A stretch of DNA of 27,629 nt from Desulfovibrio sp. OttesenSCG-928-G15 (GCA_030266525.1 JAJDIC010000021.1:1-27629), one strand, 5' to 3'. Counted from the first letter of the stretch, positions 1 through 8,572 are shown. Notes: generated by a model from the sequence alone, not told the origin. Numbers and translations are program-made.

Positions 1-29
1 AACGCAGCCCTACGGAAAAACTCGCTGTT

Positions 30-761
30 TTACAAGCCGAGGCTGGCGAGGAGATCATCCACATCTTTCTGCGAAGAGTCCCTGCTCGGCCCCTTTAACT
101 CGGAGTTGCGAATCTCCGCCACCACACGGCGGCTTTCTTCGGCTATTTCCGCGATATCCTTTTCCGGAGCTTCTTCCTGCGACTTGAGCATAAGGCCGGT
201 GGAAACATAGAGGTCAAAGACTGTTTCACGAATGGAAGTGATGGCGGAAACCACTTTTTTCAGCCGTTGTCCGGTCAGGTCCTGGAAGCTCAAATCGGTG
301 ATGATATTGGTGAGGGAGCCTTCAAGATCGGTGTTCAGGGCAAGAAGCCTTTCGTGATCGGCCTTGTTCAGCGGTTCTTCTTTGGCAAGAAGGGCTTTTG
401 CCTCTTCCTGCTGGTCCAGAAGCCCTTCCACCGTGGTCATGATTTTATCGGTTGCTTCCAGAGTGGTCTGCATAATCTCTTCAATTTGTTTTGTGGCGTC
501 TTTGAAGAGTTTTTGCGTTTTGCTGGTTTTTTCGTTGTCCTCATCAAGGGAGGCGCTGGATATTTCCTGATAAATCCCTTTCAGGCCGAGGCGCATTTCG
601 TCGTTGACCTGGCGCAGAAATTCGCTTTCCACCATAACCTTGGTCATGGTGGACGAAAGTTCGCGCTGCACCGCCTGAGTGACTGTTTCCTTCACGGCTT
701 CCGCAACCTTGTCGGAAACACGGGAAAGCACCCGTTCCAGTATTTCTTCCTGAGTAATCAT
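30..761 (-). CDS. cheZ: Chemotaxis protein phosphatase CheZ
   Basis: CheZ speeds removal of phosphate from CheY-P and so ends the flagellar switching signal; it acts in the cytoplasm near the chemoreceptor array. The 243-residue product is almost entirely helical and polar, as expected for the CheZ four-helix bundle. It carries the catalytic stretch FQDLTGQ at residues 159-165, so Asp161 and Gln165 match the Asp/Gln pair of E. coli CheZ (D143/Q147). The last residues, DVDDLLASLGL, match the C-terminal CheY-binding tail (DQVDDLLDSLGF in E. coli). The start at 761 is chosen because the family-like sequence begins there and AAAGG lies 7-8 bases upstream; an in-frame extension upstream reads as non-coding. 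The gene is divergent from the aminotransferase gene and no other chemotaxis gene is adjacent. What follows downstream lies outside the window. Confidence 0.93.
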   Translation of the reverse strand: MITQEEILERVLSRVSDKVAEAVKETVTQAVQRELSSTMTKVMVESEFLRQVNDEMRLGLKGIYQEISSASLDEDNEKTSKTQKLFKDATKQIEEIMQTTLEATDKIMTTVEGLLDQQEEAKALLAKEEPLNKADHERLLALNTDLEGSLTNIITDLSFQDLTGQRLKKVVSAITSIRETVFDLYVSTGLMLKSQEEAPEKDIAEIAEESRRVVAEIRNSELKGPSRDSSQKDVDDLLASLGL

Positions 762-857
762 TACCAAACCTTTTGCTGTAGGTAGGAATATAACGCCCGC
801 AGGCGGCCTGCAGTTCCATTCTTGAAAAAATGTCCGGGGAAAACAAGAAAGAGCTAG

Positions 858-866
858 TATATAGCA
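858..866 (-). promoter_or_regulatory. Candidate extended -10 promoter for cheZ
   Basis: On the minus strand the sequence TGC-TATATA gives an extended -10 (TGn followed by a TATAAT-like hexamer) about 100 bases before the cheZ start. No convincing -35 is seen. An intrinsic-terminator-like hairpin sits directly upstream at 878-905. This is a pattern match only. Confidence 0.3.
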
Positions 867-872
867 GCATCG

Positions 873-905
873 CCAAAAAGGAAAGCCCGCCTTTTCGCTT
901 TCCTT
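873..905 (-). terminator. Terminator-like hairpin upstream of cheZ
   Basis: AAGGAAAGC (878-886) and GCTTTCCTT (897-905) form a perfect 9-bp stem with a 10-base loop. On the minus strand the stem runs into five T residues, which suits an intrinsic terminator. It lies before the proposed cheZ promoter, so it could block minus-strand transcripts arising under ilvE from entering cheZ. The rest of the 762-1072 gap holds a G7 run at 966-972, a GCAGGC-G-GCCTGC palindrome at 799-811 and a candidate ilvE promoter, and no gene. Confidence 0.4.
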
Positions 906-1003
906 ATACATTGCGGTTGAAAACCAGGCTTACACAGTTCCGCGTCTTGCCCCGCAAAGGGCCACGGGGGGGCAATCGGCCCGAGATATGGCCGTAGGGA
1001 ACG

Positions 1004-1032
1004 TTGACAAGTCTTTACAAAAAGAGCACATT
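1004..1032 (+). promoter_or_regulatory. Candidate sigma-70 promoter for ilvE
   Basis: A perfect -35 hexamer TTGACA at 1004-1009 is followed after 17 bases by CACATT, which matches TATAAT at only three positions, including the conserved second A and final T. It lies 41 bases before the ilvE start. The -35 is convincing and the -10 is weak. Confidence 0.4.
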
Positions 1033-1072
1033 TTGTTGCTTCGCTTATTTGCAACCAAATCGGAGAGATACC

Positions 1073-2161
1073 ATGCAAATATCTTATCAACTTCTTCCAG
1101 AGTCGGAGCGCAAGGCGCCCCCCGCTTCTGAGGACAGCCTGTCTTTCGGAAAACTGCGCACCAACCATATGTTTCTTATGGATTATGATCAGGGCAAATG
1201 GCAAAACGCCCGGATTGTTCCTTACGGCCCCATTCCCATGATGCCGGGCGCCATGTGCCTGCACTATGGGCAGACGCTGTTTGAAGGCATCAAGGCTTTC
1301 AGGCATGACGATGGAGAAATATATATTTTCCGGGCCGATCAAAACGCCCTGCGCCTCAACCATTCCGCGGACGTTCTGTGCATGCCCAATATTGATCCCG
1401 AGGTGCAGATCGACGCCCTGCACCGCCTGATTGATGTGGAGCGCGACTGGTGCCCTTCCACACCGCAGTCTTCGCTGTATGTGCGGCCCTTTATGTTTGC
1501 CGTGCAGGACGCGCTCGGGGTGAAACCCAGCGGGCAGTATATTTTCTGTATCATGCTTTCGCCCAGCGGGGCTTATTACAGCGGCGGCTTTTCCAAGGCC
1601 ATCCGGTTGCTTATCACCCAAAAATACCACCGCGCGGTTTCCGGCGGCACGGGCACTGCCAAGGCGGGCGGTAACTACGCAGCGTCCCTGCAAGCTTCGG
1701 AATACGCCAAGGCGCATGACGCGGAACAGGTGCTCTTTTTGAGCGCCGACAACCAGTATATTGAAGAAGTCGGCTCCATGAACCACTACCACGTTCTGAA
1801 AGACGGCACCTTTATCATACCCGAATTTGATGACAGCATTTTGCGCTCCATCACCTCGTTATCCGTGCTGGAACTCGGCCGCCTTGGCAAAATCAAGGCC
1901 CGGCAAGAGCGGGTGCGCCTTGACGACTTTCTGGCGGGAGTCAAGTCCGGTGAAATTATCGAAGCGGGCGGCTTCGGCACGGCAGCGGTTATCAGCCCCG
2001 TGGGCGAATATCTCTTTGAGGACGGCAGTACCCTGAAAGTGGGTACGGGCGGCGTGGGCGAACACTCCCGCGGCCTGTATGAACTGTACAGCGCTTTCCA
2101 AACCGGTAAAACGCCCGCGCCCGAAGGCTGGCTGGGCAAAATAGCGCATTACTCGCGTTAA
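1073..2161 (+). CDS. ilvE: Branched-chain amino acid aminotransferase
   Basis: This PLP enzyme (fold type IV) swaps the amino group between Leu/Ile/Val and 2-oxoglutarate, the last step of branched-chain amino acid synthesis and the first of breakdown. The 362-residue protein has the length of the larger BCAT subclass (about 355-365 residues; E. coli IlvE is about 309). The predicted PLP lysine is Lys197 in GTAKAGGNYA, equivalent to CKMGGNYG in human BCAT. Other conserved stretches are EEVGSMN (residues 231-237), the SITSLSVLEL region and EIIEAGGFGTAAVISPV near the C terminus. The start at 1073 has CGGAGAG about 7 bases upstream; a longer in-frame reading from 1004 would overlap the TTGACA promoter. 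It is transcribed alone and is followed by a hairpin. It is not linked to the Liv transporter genes further on. Confidence 0.95.
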   Translation: MQISYQLLPESERKAPPASEDSLSFGKLRTNHMFLMDYDQGKWQNARIVPYGPIPMMPGAMCLHYGQTLFEGIKAFRHDDGEIYIFRADQNALRLNHSADVLCMPNIDPEVQIDALHRLIDVERDWCPSTPQSSLYVRPFMFAVQDALGVKPSGQYIFCIMLSPSGAYYSGGFSKAIRLLITQKYHRAVSGGTGTAKAGGNYAASLQASEYAKAHDAEQVLFLSADNQYIEEVGSMNHYHVLKDGTFIIPEFDDSILRSITSLSVLELGRLGKIKARQERVRLDDFLAGVKSGEIIEAGGFGTAAVISPVGEYLFEDGSTLKVGTGGVGEHSRGLYELYSAFQTGKTPAPEGWLGKIAHYSR

Positions 2162-2192
2162 TTTCGCCTCGCCTTCCTGTGCTCTTTTCAAA

Positions 2193-2236
2193 GGTTGCCT
2201 TGCGGCAGAAGCCGTCGGGCAACCCTTGTGTATTTG
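2193..2236 (+). terminator. Rho-independent terminator after ilvE
   Basis: GGTTGCC (2193-2199) pairs with GGCAACC (2218-2224). Inside it GCGGC pairs with GCCGT around an AGAA tetraloop, separated from the outer stem by a two-base internal loop. The following stretch is T-rich but interrupted (CTTGTGTATTTGT), so termination may be incomplete. Confidence 0.55.
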
Positions 2237-2251
2237 TAGTATATTGTTTCA

Positions 2252-2287
2252 CATGCATTGACACCAAGCTTTTGCATGACGTAGTCT
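2252..2287 (+). promoter_or_regulatory. Candidate promoter and operator of the RND efflux genes
   Basis: A perfect -35 TTGACA (2258-2263) is followed after 18 bases by TAGTCT (2282-2287), which matches TATAAT at four of six positions. The -35 is flanked by an inverted repeat, CATGCA (2252-2257) and TGCATG (2273-2278). That is the usual position for a repressor such as the TetR- or MarR-type proteins that control RND pumps, but no regulator gene is adjacent. It would give a 5' leader of roughly 85-90 bases. Confidence 0.45.
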
Positions 2288-2380
2288 AGTTAAGGTGGAA
2301 TGTCCGGCAATCGGGGATGCCGCCCTTTCTTCTGTCGCTCATATTGTGATCTTCGCACCAAACCTGGAGGGGTCTTTTAT

Positions 2381-3559
2381 ATGCGGAAAACACTCCGTAT
2401 TTCTCTGTTGCTACTTTGTACGCTGTGTATTTTGTCCGGATGCAATGAAAACGAAGCAGCCAAGCCCGAACCGCTTCGGCTCAAGGTTGTCCTTGCCGAA
2501 GTGGAAGAAACGAAGGTTCCTGTTGAGGCTTCGTTCAATGCGGTCCTTTCGGCCAAGGAAACCGTTGAAGTACGCGCAAAAATCAGCGGTTATCTCAAGG
2601 AAAAGAAATTTGAGGAAGGCTCTCAGGTAAAAGCGGGTGCGGTCATTTACAAGCTGGACGACAGGGACCTCAAGGCCAGCCTGGCCACTGCCCATGCCCA
2701 GACAGTAAAAGCCGAAGCCGCCTGGAAAAACGCGGACACTATCAAAAAACGGTACATCCCGCTTGCCGCAAGCGGCGCGATCAGCGTGCAAGACAAAGAC
2801 AATGCCGTTGCCCGCGCGGACGAAAACTTTGCGTATTACACGGCTGCCAAGGCGGATGAGGAAAAGGCCGCCGTCAACCTGAGCTACGCCACGATTATCG
2901 CCCCCATATCCGGCTTTATCAACCGCTCCAAGGTGGATGTTGGCGGCTATGTGGAAGCGGGCAGCCAGCTTTTGACCACCATTTATAATATGAACCCAAT
3001 CCGGGCGGAATTTTCCGTGACAGATCGGGAATACGCCCTGATGAAAACAAGTATTGATGAGCATGGCGCAAACCCCGATGCAGTTGTTTTCTCCCTGTAT
3101 ATTGGGGATGATCGCATTTTATACAAGCACCCCGGCTCTATGGAAATGGCCGATCCGGTCATTGACCCCAAAACAAACACCATCGGCATCCGGGTAGAAT
3201 TTCCCAATCCGGACAATGAACTTCGCCCCGGTCTCTACGCCAACGTTACCGGCAGGATAGCCAGCCCTGACGCCTTGACCGTGCCGGAAGAAGCCGTTCT
3301 TGACCATGACAGCGGCAAGGCCGTTCTTACGGTTGACGACAAGCACACTGTCCAGGCGGTGCCGGTAGAGCTTGGCCCCTTGGTCGGTGAGCGACGCGTC
3401 ATTACCAAAGGGATGAGCAAGGGACAAAAGGTTATCGTGGAAGGCTTGGTCAGTGCCCACCCCGGCATGGTTGTCGAGGTTGTGGAGAAGAACAAGACCC
3501 CCGAACCCCCGCAAAAGGCTGACGGCGAAAAGGCTTCTTCACCTTCCGGCGCGCAATAG
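2381..3559 (+). CDS. RND efflux pump periplasmic adaptor lipoprotein (AcrA/MexA type)
   Basis: The membrane fusion protein links an inner-membrane RND transporter to an outer-membrane channel. The 392-residue product starts with a lipoprotein signal: basic MRKTLR, a hydrophobic core, and lipobox LSG-Cys21, so it should be lipid-anchored like AcrA. Next come a beta-barrel/lipoyl segment (VEVRAKISGYLKE, matched later by ATIIAPISGFINRSKVDVGGYVE) flanking an alpha-helical hairpin at about residues 95-165, then the barrel and membrane-proximal domains (DPKTNTIGIRVEFPNPDNELRPGLYANV). The start at 2381 is set by the signal peptide and by GGAGGGG about 9 bases upstream; an in-frame start at 2300 would bury the signal peptide. 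The transporter gene follows after 108 bases that include a strong terminator. Confidence 0.92.
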   Translation: MRKTLRISLLLLCTLCILSGCNENEAAKPEPLRLKVVLAEVEETKVPVEASFNAVLSAKETVEVRAKISGYLKEKKFEEGSQVKAGAVIYKLDDRDLKASLATAHAQTVKAEAAWKNADTIKKRYIPLAASGAISVQDKDNAVARADENFAYYTAAKADEEKAAVNLSYATIIAPISGFINRSKVDVGGYVEAGSQLLTTIYNMNPIRAEFSVTDREYALMKTSIDEHGANPDAVVFSLYIGDDRILYKHPGSMEMADPVIDPKTNTIGIRVEFPNPDNELRPGLYANVTGRIASPDALTVPEEAVLDHDSGKAVLTVDDKHTVQAVPVELGPLVGERRVITKGMSKGQKVIVEGLVSAHPGMVVEVVEKNKTPEPPQKADGEKASSPSGAQ

Positions 3560-3568
3560 GAAAATACA

Positions 3569-3605
3569 GTATGCCGCGCAAATGGCGCGGCATACGCTTT
3601 TTTTT
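3569..3605 (+). terminator. Strong intrinsic terminator between the efflux genes
   Basis: GTATGCCGCGC (3569-3579) and GCGCGGCATAC (3585-3595) make a perfect 11-bp GC-rich stem with the 5-base loop AAATG. The stem is followed by GC and then eight T residues (3598-3605). This is the best-formed terminator in the window. It lies between the adaptor and transporter genes, so it should lower pump expression relative to adaptor unless read-through or another promoter compensates. Confidence 0.88.
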
Positions 3606-3667
3606 GCCCATTCTCTCATGAGGGCCGCCGCTACAGGCGACCGGAGCAAACAGCAACAGGATACGCA

Positions 3668-6600
3668 ATGTTTAAATTCTTCATAGACCGGCCCATTCTG
3701 GCGGCCAGCCTGTCCGCTCTGATTGTGGTTCTAGGTATTTTGAGCCTCAACAGCCTGCCGCTGGCCAACTACCCCCGCGTGGCGCCGCCTTCGGTTTCCG
3801 TTACGGCTTACTACCCCGGCGCGGACGCACTCACAGTATCAGAATCTGTCGCGGCGGAAATCGAACGCAAGATCAACGGCGCGGAAGGCATGCTCTATAT
3901 TACTTCCAAATGTTTCAACAACGGCAACTTGAGCATGACCGTCACCTTTGACGTGGACCGCAACGACGACCTGGCTCTGGTAGACGTGCAAAACCGGGTG
4001 TCGGAAGCGGAAGCCTCGCTGCCCCAGGAAGTTGTGCGCCAGGGCCTCAGCATTCGCAAGCAATCACCTGACATATTGATGCTGGTCAACCTGTATTCGC
4101 CCAACGGAACAGTGAATGACCTTGACCTTGCCAACTACGCCTCACGCAATATCAAGGACGAGCTGGCCCGAATCAAGGGAGTTGGCGACGTGCAGCTCTC
4201 TGGCGCGGGCGAGTATGGCATGCGTCTGTGGTTGGACCCCGAGCGCCTGCGCCACTATGACCTGACCGTTTCTGATATTCGCGATGCAGTGGACGACCAG
4301 AACCAGCTTTCCCCTGCTGGCTCATTTGGCGGCGCACCCACGGTGCCGGGCGTCAAATTTGAACGCACCGGTCAGATCAAGGGACGCCTTACCACCCCGG
4401 AAGAATTCGGCAATCTTGTGGTTCGCACCAATGAAGACGGCAGTGTTGTGCGCCTTGTTGAAGTAACTCCGGACATCACCCGCACTTCCAGCAACGGCAA
4501 AACAAAAGTCATTCCCGGTGTTGAGCTTGGCGGGGAAAAATACTCAGACTTCAGCCGCTACAACGGCAAACCGGCTACCTCGCTTCTTGTTTACCAGCTT
4601 CCTTCCGGCAACGCCGTGGAAATTTCCCAAAGCATCCGCGCAGCCCTTGAGCGTTTCAAGGCCACTATGCAGCAAAGCAATGTTGACATTGACTATGCCA
4701 TCGGCCTGGACACGGCGGAATTTGTTACCGTGTCGCTGAACGAACTGGTGCACACCCTCTTAGAGGCGCTGGTTCTCGTGCTTATTGTGGTCTATTTCTT
4801 TTTGGGCTCCTTGCGCGCCACCCTCATTCCCATGATCGCCGTGCCGGTTTCCCTGATCGGCGTATTCGCCTTTTTCCCGATGTTTGACTTGAACATCAAC
4901 AACCTCACGTTGTTTGCCCTGGTTCTGGCTGTCGGCATCGTGGTTGACGATGCCATTGTGGTCGTGGAAGCAGTAGAGGTACGCCTGGAAGAAGGACACT
5001 CACCGCGCGAAGCTGCGATCATGGCCATGAATGATGTGGGCTTTACCATTATCGGAATTACCTTTGCCCTGGTTTCCGTGTTCCTGCCCATGACCATTCT
5101 GACCGGCCTTACCGGCAAGCTGTATGCCCAGTTTGCCCTGACCTTGGCCCTGTCGGTGGCCATATCCGCCTTCAACTCGCTAACGCTCAGTCCCGCACTG
5201 TGCGCTCTCCTGCTCAAGCATAAAAACCCCGACGAAAAACCCTTTATTCTTGTGCGCTGGTTCAACACCGCCTATGCAGCCCTGTTCAAAGGCTATTCCA
5301 GCAGCTTGGGAATTTTCACCAGACGAAGCCTCATCACAGTATTGCTCATGGTCGGAGTATATGCCGGTGTTGTCGGGGCGCTTCAGGTTCTGCCCACATC
5401 CCTTGTTCCGGGTGAAGACCAGCGGTCTTTTTGTATGGTTCTCCAGATGCCGAACGGGTCTTCACAGGAACGCACCATCAATTTGTCGTCCAAAGTCAGC
5501 GATTTACTGCAAAAAGAAGTACCGGAAATAGAGTCAGTAACCATCGTCGGCGGGCAGGATATTCTTACCGGTGCGCAAAGCTCCAGCGTGGCCAGTCTTT
5601 TCATCATGCTCAAGCACTGGGATGAAAGAACGCAACCCGGTCAGGACGCACTGACCCTTATTGACAAAGTGGAAGCCCTTGCCAGAAACAACTTCCAGGA
5701 GCCGCAGATCATCGCCATGAACCTGCCCACCATTAGCGGTCTTGGCCTGTCTACAGGCCTTACCTTTGAAGTGGAAAACAGGGGTATAGACCAGTCGCCG
5801 GAAGCCCTGGCCAGCGCAGTTACCAAGCTGTATGCTGCCTTCAGCGAAGTTCCGGAACTGGCTGGCCCGTTCACAGCTTACAGCATGCAGGGCAAATTCG
5901 TGCAGTTGAATGTAGACAGAAACAAAGCCAAAAGGCAGGGGGTGTCGCTGACAGACGTTTTCGATACTGTAGGCACGCTGCTCGGCGGCTCGTACATCAA
6001 TGATTTCCAGGAGTTCGGCCGCACTTACAAGGTCAAGATGCAAGCTCGTGACGATTACCGCTCCACCACCGACTCCCTGCGCTTCTTCAACCTGCGTACA
6101 CCAAGCGGAGAACTGACCCCGGTGACGTCCTTCGTCTATCCTGTGGATAAAACAGGCCCGGAGTTCATTACCCGCTACAACCTTTACCCGGCAGCGGAAT
6201 TCATGGCAGCGCCGGGAGCGGGCTTCAGCTCCGGTCAGGCCATGAACGCCATGGCCGCCAAAGCACAGGAAACCCTGTCCAGCGACTATGGCTTTGAGTG
6301 GTCAGGACAATCGTACCAGGAGCAACTTGCGGCTGGGCAAACAAGCGTTGTACTGCTTCTGGCCTTCACCTGCTGTTTCCTGGTTCTGGCCGGACTGTAT
6401 GAAAGCCTGTCTTCCCCGCTTATCGTCATGCTGTCCGTAGCCATAGCCATTCTTGGCGCATTGGTTGGACAACTGGCTCGCGGGCTGACCATGGATATTT
6501 TCATGCAGGTGGGCCTGGTCATGCTTATCGGGCTTGCGGCCAAAAACGCCATTTTGATTGTCCAGTACGCCCAGGAACGGCAAAAAGAAGGCCACTCCCC

Positions 6601-6844
6601 CGAAGAAGCGGCCGATATAGCTGGACAGCAGCGCCTGCGCCCGATTCTTATGACCTCGTTCGCCTTTATTCTCGGCGTGCTGCCTTTGGTTATCGCCAGC
6701 GGAGCCGGGGCAAACTCGCGCCATTCCCTGGGCACGGGCGTGTTCTTCGGCATGATAGCGGCAACAGTGGTTGGCGTTTTTGCCATCCCCGGGTTGTATG
6801 TGGCGGTGCAGCGCTTGAAAATGGTTTTTTCCGGAAAAAGCTGA
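3668..6844 (+). CDS. RND multidrug efflux transporter, HAE1 family (AcrB/MexB type)
   Basis: This inner-membrane proton/drug antiporter takes substrates from the periplasm or membrane and passes them to an outer-membrane channel. The 1058-residue length fits the hydrophobe/amphiphile efflux-1 family. It opens with the typical MFKFFIDRPILAASLS. The proton-relay residues are present: Asp427-Asp428 in VGIVVDDAIVVVEAVE (AcrB D407/D408) and Lys959 in IGLAAKNAILIVQYA (AcrB K940). Two large periplasmic loops separate TM1 from TM2 and TM7 from TM8, as in AcrB. The start at 3668 has CAGGA 7 bases upstream. No outer-membrane factor gene follows, so a TolC-like partner encoded elsewhere is expected. Substrates cannot be read from the sequence. 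Confidence 0.95.
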   Translation: MFKFFIDRPILAASLSALIVVLGILSLNSLPLANYPRVAPPSVSVTAYYPGADALTVSESVAAEIERKINGAEGMLYITSKCFNNGNLSMTVTFDVDRNDDLALVDVQNRVSEAEASLPQEVVRQGLSIRKQSPDILMLVNLYSPNGTVNDLDLANYASRNIKDELARIKGVGDVQLSGAGEYGMRLWLDPERLRHYDLTVSDIRDAVDDQNQLSPAGSFGGAPTVPGVKFERTGQIKGRLTTPEEFGNLVVRTNEDGSVVRLVEVTPDITRTSSNGKTKVIPGVELGGEKYSDFSRYNGKPATSLLVYQLPSGNAVEISQSIRAALERFKATMQQSNVDIDYAIGLDTAEFVTVSLNELVHTLLEALVLVLIVVYFFLGSLRATLIPMIAVPVSLIGVFAFFPMFDLNINNLTLFALVLAVGIVVDDAIVVVEAVEVRLEEGHSPREAAIMAMNDVGFTIIGITFALVSVFLPMTILTGLTGKLYAQFALTLALSVAISAFNSLTLSPALCALLLKHKNPDEKPFILVRWFNTAYAALFKGYSSSLGIFTRRSLITVLLMVGVYAGVVGALQVLPTSLVPGEDQRSFCMVLQMPNGSSQERTINLSSKVSDLLQKEVPEIESVTIVGGQDILTGAQSSSVASLFIMLKHWDERTQPGQDALTLIDKVEALARNNFQEPQIIAMNLPTISGLGLSTGLTFEVENRGIDQSPEALASAVTKLYAAFSEVPELAGPFTAYSMQGKFVQLNVDRNKAKRQGVSLTDVFDTVGTLLGGSYINDFQEFGRTYKVKMQARDDYRSTTDSLRFFNLRTPSGELTPVTSFVYPVDKTGPEFITRYNLYPAAEFMAAPGAGFSSGQAMNAMAAKAQETLSSDYGFEWSGQSYQEQLAAGQTSVVLLLAFTCCFLVLAGLYESLSSPLIVMLSVAIAILGALVGQLARGLTMDIFMQVGLVMLIGLAAKNAILIVQYAQERQKEGHSPEEAADIAGQQRLRPILMTSFAFILGVLPLVIASGAGANSRHSLGTGVFFGMIAATVVGVFAIPGLYVAVQRLKMVFSGKS

Positions 6845-6861
6845 GAGCAAAAATCAGCTTT
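6835..6861 (-). terminator. Hairpin between convergent efflux and PreA-like genes
   Basis: AAAGCTGA (6837-6844) and TCAGCTTT (6854-6861) form an 8-bp stem with a 9-base loop. The arms contain the stop codons of both convergent genes. On the minus strand the stem runs into five T residues; on the plus strand it runs into CCC. It therefore best serves the minus-strand gene. Confidence 0.5.
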
Positions 6862-8326
6862 CCCTTGGTAGTATAACACGCTTTGATTTGCCTATTGCTT
6901 TTGCAGGACAAACCAAGGAACACAAATGACAGCCCACGCACCTTCTGCCATCTATGGCGGGGGTGCGCTGGGCAAAGCGCATGGCCTGATGCCCGCCGTC
7001 GCGGCAAGCTATGTGGCAGCGCCCGCAGCCCGTACATTTTTCCCGGTCAATCTGCGGGTAGGTTATGCTGTTGCGGTCCAGCTCACCTGTGGCGACCTGG
7101 GCAGCAAAACGCGAACCGACAAATTCGCGCAGGGAAGCATAGCCGGAAGCGGCAATAAACCGCTCCAGACCATCTATTAAATCATCAATAATTCTGTAGC
7201 CATACTGCATAACAGCCGTGGCAATCTGGACGTTTTCGCAGCCAAGGGCAAAGTATTCCGCCGCGTCATACCAGCTTTCAATACCGCCAATGCCGCTTAT
7301 GGGAATTCCGTGCAGGGCCTGGTTATTGCGCATTTCCGCTACAAAGCGCTGGGCAATGGGTTTTACGGCCTTGCCTGAATAACCGGACACAGCGGTTTTT
7401 CCGGAAATCAGGGAGCTTTCTTCCAGAATCCCGGTCAGGCTCTTTATGGTATTAATCGCCGCAATGCCGTCTGCCCCGCTGCGTACAGCGGCCAGGGCAG
7501 GTACGGTCATATCTGTGACGTTTGGCGTCATTTTGGCCAAAACCGGCAAATGCGTGCCGAGTTTTGTGGCCTTTGTAAATTCGGCCACGGCCTGCGGGTC
7601 ACAGCCCACGGCCATGCCCAGAGCTTCATCATCCATGTGCGGGCATGAAAAATTGCACTCCACCATGTCCACCCCCGCCGCCGTGACAAGCGCGGCAAGC
7701 TCGGTCCACTCCGCTTCATTACGGCCCATAATCGAGGCCACCACCACATGCTCAGGGTAGTCCCGCTTCAAGCGGGACAGGGTGTCCAGTTCGTTTTGCA
7801 GCGGCTGCGTGGACAGTTGCTCCAGGTTTCTAAAACCGACAAAGGGCGTACCCTCCTTGCCGATGGCATCGAAACGGGGCGAAACTTCGCGCAAGGAAAG
7901 CATACTGATGGTCTTGTACACCAGCCCGCCCCACCCTGCTTCAAAAGCATTGGCACACATGGCATAACTACTGGCTACGACCGATGAGCCAAGAAAAAAG
8001 GGATTCATGCAGGATACCCCGCAAAAATCCATGGAAATATCGGCCCTTGCTGTGGCTGCGTCTTCCCGTCCCGCAGGCTCCGCCAAATGAGCGGCTTGGG
8101 TAAGCGCGGTTTTGATCCGGATAGGAAAATCCGGATGCAGGCAGGCAGGCTCGCAAGGCGCGGCGCAATCAGCGCAAAACACGGTGCCCGCGAAAAGGGG
8201 CGGGTTGTCAAAGCGCAGGCTTCGCAGCCTGGCGTCCGGGGCAAGGCCCTCTACGCAGGCTGCCGCGCAAGGGGCCTCATGACAAAGCAGACAACGGGCA
8301 GCTTCATTGCGTAACCATATATTCAT
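6854..8326 (-). CDS. PreA-like dihydropyrimidine dehydrogenase with N-terminal DPD-type Fe-S domain
   Basis: PreA and DPD reduce uracil/thymine to the dihydro forms (or run in reverse). Residues 98-400 are a dihydroorotate-dehydrogenase-like FMN barrel (DFCGVSCMNPFFLGSS). The DPD active-site stretch NFSCPH is present, with Cys228 at the catalytic cysteine position (pig C671). The C terminus has two [4Fe-4S] motifs (Cys431/434/437/441 and 463/466/469/473). The oddity is the first 65 residues: C-x2-C-x4-C-x3-C (12, 15, 20, 24) and C-x2-C-x3-C-x3-C (51, 54, 58, 62), as in the N-terminal Fe-S domain of full-length DPD and PreT/GltD. E. coli PreA (about 411 residues) lacks it. No FAD or NAD(P)H domain and no preT partner is present here. 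The start at 8326 has GGAAAGAA upstream; a longer in-frame reading to 8407 is possible. The substrate is inferred from the family. Confidence 0.85.
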   Translation of the reverse strand: MNIWLRNEAARCLLCHEAPCAAACVEGLAPDARLRSLRFDNPPLFAGTVFCADCAAPCEPACLHPDFPIRIKTALTQAAHLAEPAGREDAATARADISMDFCGVSCMNPFFLGSSVVASSYAMCANAFEAGWGGLVYKTISMLSLREVSPRFDAIGKEGTPFVGFRNLEQLSTQPLQNELDTLSRLKRDYPEHVVVASIMGRNEAEWTELAALVTAAGVDMVECNFSCPHMDDEALGMAVGCDPQAVAEFTKATKLGTHLPVLAKMTPNVTDMTVPALAAVRSGADGIAAINTIKSLTGILEESSLISGKTAVSGYSGKAVKPIAQRFVAEMRNNQALHGIPISGIGGIESWYDAAEYFALGCENVQIATAVMQYGYRIIDDLIDGLERFIAASGYASLREFVGSRFAAQVATGELDRNSITYPQIDREKCTGCGRCHIACRDGGHQAMRFAQRTPAIDGRRCVGCHLCSLVCPAKAIGKSKRVILPRES

Positions 8327-8572
8327 GCTGTTCTTTCCATTGGGGTAATACTGTTTCAGTGCAAGCATGCGTCGACTGCCATTCAAAAATTCGACACAGT
8401 CCACCACGCAATACCATATCTTTCATTGCAGCACATTGGCGATAGACGCGCCTGCGTGCCAAAAAAACGTTTCGCACAGAAAGTATATCAAAAAACATAC
8501 CACTACCGCCAGACAAAGAAGAATCGCGTCTCGCCGGAAACTATTGCCTGAAGGCGGCATACGGGAGATGCC

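Noticed and set aside
854..1792. A 312-codon minus-strand frame opposite ilvE.
   Set aside because: It is antisense to a clear aminotransferase gene and shows no domain or signal; it also overlaps the terminator-like hairpin.
8437..8452. A GG-N10-GC match upstream of the first GT9 gene as a sigma-54 promoter.
   Set aside because: Only the GG and GC pairs and TGGC match; the -12 element lacks the TT of TTGC. Chance matches of this quality are common.
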